A stretch of DNA of 5,579 bases from an uncultured Clostridia bacterium (GTDB lineage: Bacteria; Bacillota; Clostridia; Christensenellales; Aristaeellaceae): assembly GCA_946409855.1 (NCBI GenBank), contig CAMJXZ010000230.1:1-5579 (forward strand). Direction: 5' to 3'. The notes under the pieces are model-generated. The model was not told the origin of the DNA, did no database searches, and was given only the letters and a program-made list of their open reading frames with translations. Numbering within the stretch: position 1 is the first letter of the stretch; every line of letters starts with the position of its first letter. Below, in pieces: positions 1-5,250 of this stretch. The translations under genes and the position numbers were made by a program.

Positions 1-51
1 TCAACGGATGCAGCCGGTTTATTCCTCAACCGCTGCAGCAAAGGAGCCTGT

Positions 52-1002
52 ATGGATTACATTGAACTGACCGTGTCCACCACCACCTTCGGGGCGGATA
101 CCGTATCGGAACTGCTGATGGAAAACGGGGCCGCCGGGACGCAGATCATCGACCGCAGCGACCTGCCCGACCCGGACCATCCGGGAAAAAACTGGGAACT
201 GATGGACCGGGAGCTGATCGAGCAGGCGCCGGAGGACGTGCAGGTCAAGGCCTGGTACCAAGCGGATCAGGCGGCCGCCGCGGTGGAGGCCGTCCGCGCG
301 GCGCTCGCGGCCCTGCGGGCTTCCGATCAGGGCGGCGGGATGGGCGCGCTGACGCTGTCCACCGGCTCCATCCGGGAGGAGGACTGGGCGGAAAACTGGA
401 AGCAGTATTTTAAGCCCTTCCGGGTCTCTGAGCACCTGGTGGTCAAGCCCACCTGGGAAACCTGGGACAAGCAGCCCGGCGACCTGATCATCGAGCTGGA
501 CCCGGGGATGGCCTTCGGCACCGGTACCCACGAGACCACCGCCCTGTGCATTGAACTGATCGAACAGTATTACCGGGGGGGAAAGCTCCTGGACGTGGGC
601 ACCGGCTCGGGCATCCTGGCCATCGCCGCCGCGCTGCTGGGCGCCCGGCAGGTGGTCGGGGTGGATATCGACCCGGACGCCGTGCGGGTGGCCAAAGAAA
701 ACGTGGCCCTGAACGGCCTGTCCGCGCAGATCGACATCCGGGAGGGGGACCTGCTGCAGGGGCTCAGCGAGCGCTTCGATTTCGCCGCCGCCAACATCCT
801 GGCGCCGGTCATCCAGATGCTGGCCGCGCCGCTGGTCCGGCATCTGACACCGGGCGGGCTGTTCGTCTGCTCGGGCATCATCGAGCCGTCCGCGCAGGAA
901 GTCGAACAGTCCCTGCTGGACGCCGGGTACGAGATCCTGGACAGCCGCCGCCGGGGGGACTGGCACGCCTTCGCCGCGCGGGCTCCGAAGAACCCCGCCT
1001 GA
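52..1002 (+). CDS. prmA: Ribosomal protein L11 methyltransferase (PrmA)
   Basis: PrmA is a cytoplasmic SAM-dependent enzyme that methylates amino groups of ribosomal protein L11. The 316-residue product is full length for the family. An N-terminal substrate-binding domain (about 1-100) is followed by the family signature DWAENWKQYF (111-120). FGTGTHETT (155-163) and the glycine-rich SAM loop LLDVGTGSGILAIAA (179-193) come next. The acidic VDIDP strand end (204-208) contacts the cofactor ribose in this fold. NILAP (248-252) matches the NIxA-type active-site motif, and GDWHAF (302-307) is the usual C-terminal signature. The ATG is well supported by AAAGGAG at 40-46, 5 nt upstream. All three frames are open in bases 1-51, so an upstream gene may end there or overlap this start, but none can be identified. 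Arginine is mostly CGG (11 of 16), unlike the hydrolase gene at 3809. rsmE follows after 50 nt, a common Firmicutes arrangement. The call is near certain. Confidence 0.97.
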   Translation: MDYIELTVSTTTFGADTVSELLMENGAAGTQIIDRSDLPDPDHPGKNWELMDRELIEQAPEDVQVKAWYQADQAAAAVEAVRAALAALRASDQGGGMGALTLSTGSIREEDWAENWKQYFKPFRVSEHLVVKPTWETWDKQPGDLIIELDPGMAFGTGTHETTALCIELIEQYYRGGKLLDVGTGSGILAIAAALLGARQVVGVDIDPDAVRVAKENVALNGLSAQIDIREGDLLQGLSERFDFAAANILAPVIQMLAAPLVRHLTPGGLFVCSGIIEPSAQEVEQSLLDAGYEILDSRRRGDWHAFAARAPKNPA

Positions 1003-1008
1003 CCGTCC

Positions 1009-1024
1009 GGCCCGATCACGGGCC
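1009..1024 (+). other. Intercistronic hairpin between prmA and rsmE
   Basis: GGCCCG (1009-1014) and CGGGCC (1019-1024) form a perfect 6-bp stem around the loop ATCA. No T-tract follows (CTGACCATCC), so this is not an intrinsic terminator. It could stabilise or segment a prmA-rsmE transcript. The structure is seen; any function is inference. Confidence 0.35.
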
Positions 1025-1052
1025 CTGACCATCCCGGAGGAAGGAAAAAGCC

Positions 1053-1778
1053 ATGCACCGATTTTTCGCACAGCGCCTGAGTGAAAATCAGGCCCGGCTG
1101 CTGCCCGAGGAAGCCCGGCACGCGCTGACCGTGCTGCGCCTTGAGGAAGGGGACGGCGTCCAGGTCATCCTGGAGGAAAAAGTCTATGCCGCCCGCATCC
1201 TGTCCGCGCGGGACGGGGTCACGGCGGAGCTGCTGTCCGCCCTGCCTTCGCCGGAGCCGGGCGTGCGGGTGACCCTGCTGCAGGGCCTGCCCAAGGCGGA
1301 CAAGATGGACTTTATCGTGCAGAAATGCACGGAAGCGGGGGTGTACGCCATCGTGCCGGTGGCCATGCCCCGCTGCGTGACGCGCCTGACCGAAAAGGAC
1401 GGCGCCCGCAAGGCGGAACGCTGGCAGCGGATCGCCGCGGAGGCCGCCAAGCAGTGCGGCCGGGCGCACGTGCCCGCCGTTTCCGCCCCGCTGGCCTTCG
1501 CCGGCATCGCGCGGGCCGTCCCCCGGGACACCCTGCTGCTGGTGCCCTGGGAGGACGAAAAGGCCCTGCCCCTGCGCCGCGCCGCGGCGGAGCAGCCGGA
1601 AAAGAAGGACATCTGTCTCGTCATCGGGCCGGAGGGCGGCATGGGCGAAGAGGAGATATCGGCCCTGCGGTCGCTGGGGGCGCAGACCGTCACCATGGGC
1701 CCCCGCATCTTCCGCACGGAAACCGCCGCCCTGGCCGCTGTGCTGCTGGCCCTCAGCGTGAGCGGGGCGTACGACTGA
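1053..1778 (+). CDS. rsmE: 16S rRNA m3U1498 methyltransferase (RsmE)
   Basis: RsmE uses SAM to methylate N3 of U1498 in the decoding region of 16S rRNA. The 241-residue product has the usual length. The N-terminal PUA-like RNA-binding domain begins MHRFF and contains EARHALTVLRLEEGD (20-34). The C-terminal part is a SPOUT (trefoil-knot) methyltransferase. It shows KADKMDFIVQKCTEAGV (81-97), RWQRIAAEAAKQCGR (123-137), and the knot motifs IGPEGGMGEEE (191-201) and MGPRIFRTETA (215-225), which form the SAM site in this family. The ATG is preceded by GGAGGAAGG about 10 nt upstream, a strong ribosome-binding site. It probably shares a transcript with prmA. No convincing plus-strand terminator follows. 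The next signal, at 1832-1864, serves the convergent minus-strand genes. Confidence 0.97.
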   Translation: MHRFFAQRLSENQARLLPEEARHALTVLRLEEGDGVQVILEEKVYAARILSARDGVTAELLSALPSPEPGVRVTLLQGLPKADKMDFIVQKCTEAGVYAIVPVAMPRCVTRLTEKDGARKAERWQRIAAEAAKQCGRAHVPAVSAPLAFAGIARAVPRDTLLLVPWEDEKALPLRRAAAEQPEKKDICLVIGPEGGMGEEEISALRSLGAQTVTMGPRIFRTETAALAAVLLALSVSGAYD

Positions 1779-1831
1779 CGGCGGGCGGCGATGACCGCGC
1801 GGATTCCGCGGATATCATCCCATTCGTCCGG

Positions 1832-1864
1832 AAATAAAAAAGGAACCGCAAACGCGATTCCCTT
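1832..1864 (-). terminator. Intrinsic terminator of the minus-strand peptide gene
   Basis: Read on the minus strand, GGAATCGC and GCGGTTCC (plus-strand arms 1854-1861 and 1842-1849) pair around a 4-nt loop, with one A-C mismatch. The stem is followed directly by TTTTTTATTTC. This is the standard hairpin plus U-tract. It begins 15 nt past the stop codon of the peptide gene at 1880-2026, which supports that gene being transcribed. It separates the minus-strand genes from convergent rsmE. Confidence 0.75.
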
Positions 1865-1879
1865 GGGGGTTAGACGCGC

Positions 1880-2026
1880 TTACCAGCCGCCGGTAGCGCC
1901 GCCGCCGTTTTCATGATCTTCCTCATGTTCGTCTTCGGGCTCAATTTGAATGATTCCGCCGTTTACCTTCTCAAGTTCCTTCTGATGCACGTCGTTCCGG
2001 GTCCGTTCGTTCTGTTTTCTCTCCAT
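1880..2026 (-). CDS. Small double-glycine-leader peptide with acidic core, candidate bacteriocin/RiPP-type precursor
   Basis: This 48-residue ORF is below usual gene-calling limits but well supported. GGAGAGGGG lies about 8 nt before the ATG, and an intrinsic terminator lies just past the stop. Residues 1-24 look like a double-glycine leader. KELEKVNGG (16-24) has Gly at -1 and -2, Val at -4, Leu at -7, Glu at -8 and Val at -12, as in leaders cut by C39-peptidase ABC exporters. The 24-residue core starts IIQIEPEDEHEEDHENGGG and ends ATGGW. It has eight Asp/Glu, two His, no Cys and one Thr, so lanthionine formation is unlikely. Bacteriocins are usually cationic, so an export signal, a metal-binding peptide or a RiPP substrate is as plausible as an antimicrobial. 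No exporter, immunity or modification gene lies in the window. A GCCGC-TTT-GCGGC hairpin (2043-2055) sits directly before the Shine-Dalgarno. It could be the last gene of a lysR-tatA transcript, though the gap to tatA is 187 nt and no clear promoter was found there. The function is unknown. Confidence 0.7.
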   Translation of the reverse strand: MERKQNERTRNDVHQKELEKVNGGIIQIEPEDEHEEDHENGGGATGGW

Positions 2027-2213
2027 CCTGAATCCCCTCTCCGCCGCAAAGCGGCCGGCTGTTTTTCATTTTCAGCGGTTGATACGCGGACAGATCCCGG
2101 CATGGCAGCCGCGGACATGGAATATTACCCGGATGATGATGAAATTAGCTTTTTTACGCAGCCGCACATGTTTCTGACGCAATTACATCCGGAATCAGCA
2201 TCGGGGCGCGCGT

Positions 2214-2408
2214 TCACTTCTGATCCGCGTCCTTTTTTTCGTCTCCGGTTTCATCCGCCTTTTTTTCGCCGTCGGGGTTCTTCACTTCATTCTTGAAATC
2301 CTTGATGCTCCTGCCCAGGGCCTTGCCCACGCCGGCCAGCTTGCCGCCGCCGAAGATCACCAGTGCCAGCACTACGATCAGAACGATTTCCATGGTACCC
2401 AGATGCAT
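2214..2408 (-). CDS. tatA: Sec-independent (twin-arginine) translocase subunit TatA/TatE
   Basis: TatA oligomerises in the membrane and, with TatC, moves folded proteins that carry twin-arginine signals. The 64-residue product has the family layout. A short N-terminus leads into a single membrane helix (MEIVLIVVLALVIFG, 6-20). The hinge FGGGKL (19-24) is followed by an amphipathic helix (about 25-43, with the conserved Phe in IKDFKNEV) and a charged Lys/Asp/Glu tail. I chose the ATG at 2408 because AAGGAG lies 9 nt upstream. A TTG at 2417 would extend the protein by three residues but abuts the GGAG. The gene starts 66 nt after the lysR-type stop on the same strand and has no clear promoter of its own, so co-transcription is likely. 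The divergent gene at 3809 encodes a protein with a Tat signal, a probable client. No tatC is visible. TatA and TatE cannot be told apart here. Confidence 0.92.
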   Translation of the reverse strand: MHLGTMEIVLIVVLALVIFGGGKLAGVGKALGRSIKDFKNEVKNPDGEKKADETGDEKKDADQK

Positions 2409-2474
2409 GATATTCAACTCCTTTTTTGAATATGATGGTTCTATGTCTGTCCTGATTCCCGGAAGGGGACGGTT

Positions 2475-3392
2475 TCACCCCTCCTGATACGCCTGCCGCA
2501 GGATGCCCACGAAAGCGGATTCCACGGCGTTGAGCACGTAATCCCGCCGGTACATCACGCCGATCTGCAGCCTGCCCTCCGAGGTTTTCACGTGCAGATA
2601 GGTGACCTTGTGCGCGACCCCGAGCGCGCCCAGGGGGAGCGACGGCAGGAGGCTCACGCCAATGGCTTTAGCCACCGCCGGCAGCACGTCCGAGGTGTTC
2701 TGCACCGTCAGCGCGATCGGCGGGCGGATGCCGTTTTCCTGAAAGAAGCGCCGCGCGACCCGGGTGCTGTAGGCGTCCGCCCGGGAAAGGACAAAAGGCA
2801 CGTCCCGAAGCAGCGCGCTGTCTACATGCGGGTAATTCAGCCCGGGGCGCGGCTCGGCCTGCGCCTCCAGCGGGTGGCCCTTGGGCACTGCCAGGATGTA
2901 TTCCTCCTCCCCCACCAGGTCGCAGTTGATGATGTTGGCAAACTTGGCGGGCACGATACCCACCACCAGGGGGCACTTGTTGTTGATCAGGTCCACCAGA
3001 AGCTTGCCCTGGGACGTGTACAGGTAATGCGTCTGCACGCCCGGAAAGCGCTGCGCCAGCGCCGGGACCGCGTAATAGTTCAGCAGGGGCATCCGCACCA
3101 TCGGGAGGCCGACGGAAATGTTTTCCAGATGGGTGCTGGCCATAAGGATCTCCTGCTCCCACTGGGCGTTCAGGTCCATCATCCGGCGCGCTCCCTGCAG
3201 GTAAGCCTCGCCCGTGCGGGTGGGCACCATGCCGCCGCTCTGCCGCTCGAACAGGGGGGCGCCGATGCTCTCCTCCAGCTTGTTCAGCATCTTGCTCAGG
3301 GTGGGCTGGGAGACGTACAGCCGCTGGGCCGCCTTGCTCATGTTGCCTTCCTCGGCGATGGTCAGGACGTATTCGCATTCACGAAGCTGCAT
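2475..3392 (-). CDS. LysR-type transcriptional regulator
   Basis: This is a 305-residue cytoplasmic DNA-binding regulator of standard LysR length. The N-terminal winged helix-turn-helix spans about 1-60. SKAAQRLYVSQPTLSKMLNK (19-38) is the characteristic helix pair, followed by PLFER (46-50) and TRTGEAYL (58-65). A linker helix leads into a two-lobed effector-binding domain (about 90-300). The ATG is preceded by AAAGGAATCGG, an adequate ribosome-binding site. The gene is divergent from the Tat-exported hydrolase gene (3809), the classic LysR layout in which the regulator controls its neighbour and represses itself. The shared region holds three TTGGCTATC elements with T-N11-A spacing, one of them just downstream of this gene's predicted +1. 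The effector is unknown. The neighbouring hydrolase and TctC-like protein suggest a carboxylate or related metabolite (inference). Confidence 0.95.
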   Translation of the reverse strand: MQLRECEYVLTIAEEGNMSKAAQRLYVSQPTLSKMLNKLEESIGAPLFERQSGGMVPTRTGEAYLQGARRMMDLNAQWEQEILMASTHLENISVGLPMVRMPLLNYYAVPALAQRFPGVQTHYLYTSQGKLLVDLINNKCPLVVGIVPAKFANIINCDLVGEEEYILAVPKGHPLEAQAEPRPGLNYPHVDSALLRDVPFVLSRADAYSTRVARRFFQENGIRPPIALTVQNTSDVLPAVAKAIGVSLLPSLPLGALGVAHKVTYLHVKTSEGRLQIGVMYRRDYVLNAVESAFVGILRQAYQEG

Positions 3393-3417
3393 TTCCGATT
3401 CCTTTCTGGAATGATTT

Positions 3418-3434
3418 TATGCACGTTGGCTATC
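3418..3434. promoter_or_regulatory. Putative LysR-type operator 1 (autoregulatory)
   Basis: TTGGCTATC occupies 3426-3434. The 17-bp frame 3418-3434 matches the dyad at 3678-3694 in 12 positions and keeps T at 3420 and A at 3432 (T-N11-A). It lies just downstream of the predicted regulator +1 (about 3436), where a bound protein would block transcription, as in LysR autorepression. Binding is inferred, not shown. Confidence 0.45.
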
Positions 3435-3442
3435 ACCCTATG

Positions 3443-3471
3443 ATTATACACGGGCAGCGCCCCGCCGTCAA
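3443..3471 (-). promoter_or_regulatory. Sigma-70/A promoter of the LysR-type gene
   Basis: On the minus strand, TTGACG (3471-3466) and a perfect TATAAT (3448-3443) are separated by 17 nt. Transcription would start near 3436, about 44 nt before the ATG. The spacer contains the small dyad GGGC-GCT-GCCC. The match to consensus is strong (5 of 6 plus 6 of 6). Confidence 0.75.
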
Positions 3472-3564
3472 CCGGCGATTCCCGGAAAAACCGGGACATA
3501 TTCAGCCATATTTGATGTCCGATCCGGCGGCCATACGTGACCAGAACAGCCGGATTCATCGATG

Positions 3565-3581
3565 CATTCCATTTGGCTATC
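3565..3581. promoter_or_regulatory. Putative LysR-type operator 2
   Basis: TTGGCTATC recurs at 3573-3581. The 17-bp frame 3565-3581 matches the dyad at 3678-3694 in 13 positions and keeps T at 3567 and A at 3579 (T-N11-A). It lies mid-way between the divergent promoters. Binding is inferred from repetition and geometry. Confidence 0.4.
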
Positions 3582-3650
3582 CAACCGATAAATAAAGGGA
3601 ATAGGAAAATGCCCTGTTAATTGTGGTTTTTGGGCCGATTGCTGCCGTAT

Positions 3651-3680
3651 ATGACACGATAATTTGATCTCACATATGAT
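3651..3680 (+). promoter_or_regulatory. Candidate promoter of the hydrolase gene
   Basis: ATGACA (3651-3656) and TATGAT (3675-3680) are separated by 18 nt, each 5 of 6 to consensus. The start would be near 3687, inside the operator dyad, giving a leader of about 122 nt. If used, this promoter would be repressed by protein on the dyad. Confidence 0.4.
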
Positions 3681-3694
3681 AGCCTTTGGCTATC
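3678..3694. promoter_or_regulatory. Putative primary LysR-type operator (perfect dyad)
   Basis: GATAGCC-TTT-GGCTATC is a perfect 7-bp inverted repeat with a 3-bp centre. It contains a T-N11-A core (T3680, A3692), the known LysR-type recognition geometry. It is the only one of the three repeats with both half-sites intact. It overlaps the -10 and +1 of a promoter candidate at 3651-3680. Alternatively, it sits near -65 relative to a weaker candidate at 3716-3744, the usual activator position. Confidence 0.6.
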
Positions 3695-3715
3695 GCCGCA
3701 ATGAAAAGGATGTAT

Positions 3716-3744
3716 TTGCTTCCGCTATGAAATTATGCTATCGT
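3716..3744 (+). promoter_or_regulatory. Alternative weak promoter of the hydrolase gene (activator-dependent type)
   Basis: TTGCTT (3716-3721) and TATCGT (3739-3744) are separated by 17 nt. The consensus match is poor, but the start (about 3751) would place the dyad centre (3686) at about -65, typical of LysR-type activation. A further GCTATC at 3737-3742 overlaps the -10. It competes with the 3651-3680 candidate, and the sequence alone does not decide. Confidence 0.25.
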
Positions 3745-3808
3745 TATATCAGCATCAGCCGATGTTGATCGGCCCACTTACGAACAATCCCACGAGGAGG
3801 GAATCATC

Positions 3809-4948
3809 ATGAAGAAACTCAGCCGCCGCGATTTCCTGAAGGTCTCCGGCGCCGGCATGCTGGCCGCTGCCGCCGCTACCACCGGCATTGCCCTGAAAGG
3901 CTCTGCCAAAGCCGAAGAAGCCGACCCCAACGAAGGTGAAAAGGTAGAAATCAAGAACAGCTTTGAGCCCACCGTGCCCGGCGTATCCGGCGTTCTGGAC
4001 CGCAAGAACCTGCCCACCAAGGACTGGGACGACCCCGACATCAAGCTCAAGGTCCGCTGGAGCGGCGTGAACTTCTACGAATTTGTGCTGCCCACCGGGG
4101 AAACCATCATCATGGACCCCTATTTCGACGACCCCAACGACGCGCACAACGAGCATAAGTACACCCCCACCGACCTGCCCGGCGGCAAATGGGTGCACGG
4201 CGGCGATTACTGCCTGCTGACCCACGGCCATCACGACCACACGGGCGAACTGCACTCCGTGCTGGAAGAGCATCCCCTGTGCCAGGTGATCGTGCCCCAG
4301 GGCACCCTGCCCTCCGTGGTGTGGCGTGAAAAGATCAACTACGCCGCCCACTACATCAGCGAAGCCGGCGCGTACGACAAGTTCACCCTCCACGGCTTCA
4401 CCCTGGAGACCTGCCGCAGCAACCACAACTGCTCCAAGCGCCCTGTCAGCGACACCCTGGACGTCGAAAAATACAGCAACCCCGACGGTACGCCGGACTT
4501 CTACAAGCTCTACAGCTGGATCTACGAGCGCGAGATCATGAACATGAAGATCACCACCGACGACGGCTTTACCATCCTGATCTGGAACTCCGAAATGCAG
4601 GCTGACGGCTTCGGCTTTGAGACCCGGCCCCATTTCTACCAGAACGCCAACCCCGACCTGTTCATGTACCAGGTAGCCGGCGCTTCCTTCGACTATGACC
4701 GCCGCAACCCCAACGTCAAGCACATGGCTGAATGGATCGCCTCCGTCAAGGGCAAGACCGCTCTGCCCGAGCATCAGCAGCACTTCGCGTATTCCGAGCT
4801 GGACGCGATGGCTGACAAGATTTCCGACATCTGCAACGAAAAGGGCGTGGGCACTTCCTTCCTGACCCCCGAAACCGGCATCTGGTACGGCTACACCAAG
4901 GACAAGGACGGCAAGGTGGGCGTCTACCTGCTGGGCAAGCACGACTGA
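3809..4948 (+). CDS. Tat-exported metallo-beta-lactamase-fold hydrolase
   Basis: The 379-residue protein starts with a twin-arginine signal: SRRDFLK (5-11), an Ala-rich hydrophobic stretch (about 13-29), and a likely cleavage after AKA (33-35). It should therefore be exported folded, probably with metal bound. The mature part has the metallo-beta-lactamase fold. The metal motif HxHxDH is H139-G-H141-H-D143-H144, preceded by a strand and TIIMDPYFDDP (99-109). Later candidate ligands are H206 (SNHNC), E262 or D266, and H322/H325 (PEHQQH). The layout recalls UlaG-like lactonases and related hydrolases, but the substrate cannot be read from sequence. GAGGAGGGA about 7 nt before the ATG gives strong initiation. 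Codons are biased toward C-ending ones (Arg CGC 9 of 11), unlike prmA, suggesting high expression. The divergent LysR-type gene probably regulates it. tatA lies two genes away, and a TctC-like binding protein follows. The fold and Tat signal are secure; the reaction is not. Confidence 0.9.
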   Translation: MKKLSRRDFLKVSGAGMLAAAAATTGIALKGSAKAEEADPNEGEKVEIKNSFEPTVPGVSGVLDRKNLPTKDWDDPDIKLKVRWSGVNFYEFVLPTGETIIMDPYFDDPNDAHNEHKYTPTDLPGGKWVHGGDYCLLTHGHHDHTGELHSVLEEHPLCQVIVPQGTLPSVVWREKINYAAHYISEAGAYDKFTLHGFTLETCRSNHNCSKRPVSDTLDVEKYSNPDGTPDFYKLYSWIYEREIMNMKITTDDGFTILIWNSEMQADGFGFETRPHFYQNANPDLFMYQVAGASFDYDRRNPNVKHMAEWIASVKGKTALPEHQQHFAYSELDAMADKISDICNEKGVGTSFLTPETGIWYGYTKDKDGKVGVYLLGKHD

Positions 4949-4975
4949 TCCCGCAAGATAAAGCAGCCTTTTCAC

Positions 4976-4992
4976 GGGCCGGCGCGCGGCCC
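4976..4992 (+). other. GC-rich hairpin after the hydrolase gene
   Basis: GGGCCG (4976-4981) pairs with CGGCCC (4987-4992) around a 5-nt loop, 28 nt past the hydrolase stop codon. No T-tract follows, so it may protect the mRNA 3' end or act as a weak terminator. Only the stem is certain. Confidence 0.4.
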
Positions 4993-5002
4993 TGACATCT
5001 CA

Positions 5003-5075
5003 CCGCACAGATTCAGGCGGGCCGGAGGGCAAACGGGTGTTTCCCCGTCGCCGGACGGGCCGCCGGTCTGTGCGG
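5003..5075 (+). repeat. Long inverted repeat / stem-loop
   Basis: CCGCACAGA (5003-5011) and TCTGTGCGG (5067-5075) are perfectly complementary over 9 bp. After a small asymmetric internal loop, GGCGG (5016-5020) pairs with CCGCC (5060-5064). Inside, ACGGG (5033-5037) can pair with CCCGT (5044-5048). Only a short T-stretch (CGATCTTTG) follows. It may be the 3' end structure of the hydrolase transcript. Confidence 0.45.
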
Positions 5076-5083
5076 CGATCTTT

Positions 5084-5106
5084 GTAAAAAACATTTGCTT
5101 TTTTAC
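5084..5106 (+). repeat. AT-rich perfect dyad overlapping the -35 of the next promoter
   Basis: GTAAAAAA (5084-5091) and TTTTTTAC (5099-5106) form a perfect 8-bp inverted repeat with a 7-nt centre. The right arm and centre overlap the -35 hexamer TTGCTT (5095-5100). It could be an operator. As a terminator it would be weak, because its stem is nearly all A-T. Confidence 0.4.
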
Positions 5107-5123
5107 CAGAAACCATATATAAT
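5095..5123 (+). promoter_or_regulatory. Sigma-70/A promoter of the TctC-like gene
   Basis: TTGCTT (5095-5100) and a perfect TATAAT (5118-5123) are separated by 17 nt. The start would be near 5130. This makes the TctC-like gene independently transcribed from the hydrolase gene, with a leader of about 155 nt. Confidence 0.7.
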
Positions 5124-5130
5124 ACAAATA

Positions 5131-5164
5131 CAGACTCCGTTTTGATCGTTTCAGACTCCTTTTT
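5131..5164 (+). repeat. Tandem direct repeat CAGACTCCNTTTT at the transcript start
   Basis: CAGACTCCGTTTT (5131-5143) and CAGACTCCTTTTT (5152-5164) differ at one base and are 21 bp apart, two helical turns. They begin at the predicted +1, which suits either a pair of operator half-sites on one DNA face or an RNA element. The CTCCTT of the second copy (5156-5161) is complementary to AAGGAG in the ribosome-binding site (5270-5275). Confidence 0.5.
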
Positions 5165-5220
5165 TCTGAGATATTCATCACAAAACCGGCCGGCGAATAT
5201 TATTCCCCGTTCTTAAAGCC

Positions 5221-5250
5221 GTCTGCGCGCCCGCCTTTTCAGGGCCAGAC
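5221..5250 (+). other. Leader hairpin upstream of the TctC-like gene
   Basis: GTCTG (5221-5225) pairs with CAGAC (5246-5250). After a 3-nt bulge, GCCC (5229-5232) pairs with GGGC (5242-5245) around a 9-nt loop. The same GTCTG could instead pair with either CAGAC in the direct repeats at 5131 and 5152. The ribosome-binding site begins about 20 nt later. Confidence 0.4.

Larger units (their letters stand above)
3393..3808. promoter_or_regulatory. Divergent regulatory region between the LysR-type gene and the hydrolase gene
   Basis: This 416-nt gap has no convincing gene. It is more AT-rich than its surroundings, especially about 3496-3760. It contains the minus-strand promoter of the regulator (3443-3471), three repeats of TTGGCTATC and a short dyad CCCGG-AAAAA-CCGGG (3481-3495). 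It also has one fair and one weak plus-strand promoter candidate. A strong ribosome-binding site (GAGGAGGGA, about 3794-3802) ends the region before the hydrolase ATG. The whole is consistent with LysR-type divergent control. Confidence 0.7.

Noticed and set aside
1..51. 3' end of an upstream gene before prmA
   Set aside because: All three frames are open but the stretch is too short to identify any gene or frame.
570..1469. Minus-strand ORF of 299 codons across prmA and rsmE
   Set aside because: It is antisense to two secure genes and has low-complexity composition.
1795..1811. CCGCG/CGCGG hairpin as terminator of rsmE
   Set aside because: The stem is only 5 bp and no T-tract follows on the plus strand.
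1325..1837. Plus-strand ORF of 170 codons overlapping rsmE
   Set aside because: It is a shifted frame of rsmE, rich in Arg, Gly and Pro as expected from GC-rich shadows.
1913..2296. Plus-strand ORF of 127 codons
   Set aside because: It runs antisense through the peptide gene and the tatA tail, has no family resemblance, and has no good ribosome-binding site.
2409..2417. TTG start extending tatA by three codons
   Set aside because: It directly abuts the Shine-Dalgarno GGAG; the ATG at 2408 has proper spacing and fits the family N-terminus.
2592..3443. Plus-strand ORF of 283 codons
   Set aside because: It is antisense to the LysR-type gene and crosses its leader; composition is His/Gln/Arg rich with no recognisable domain.
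3362..3559. Minus-strand ORF of 65 codons upstream of the LysR-type gene
   Set aside because: It runs through the regulator's promoter and operator and overlaps its start in another frame.
3755..4975. Minus-strand ORF of 406 codons
   Set aside because: It is exactly antisense to the hydrolase gene, which has clear motifs; long antisense frames are expected from its C-ending codons.
4972..5181. Minus-strand ORF of 69 codons after the hydrolase gene
   Set aside because: It overlaps the inverted repeat and the promoter of the TctC-like gene, and shows no conserved features.
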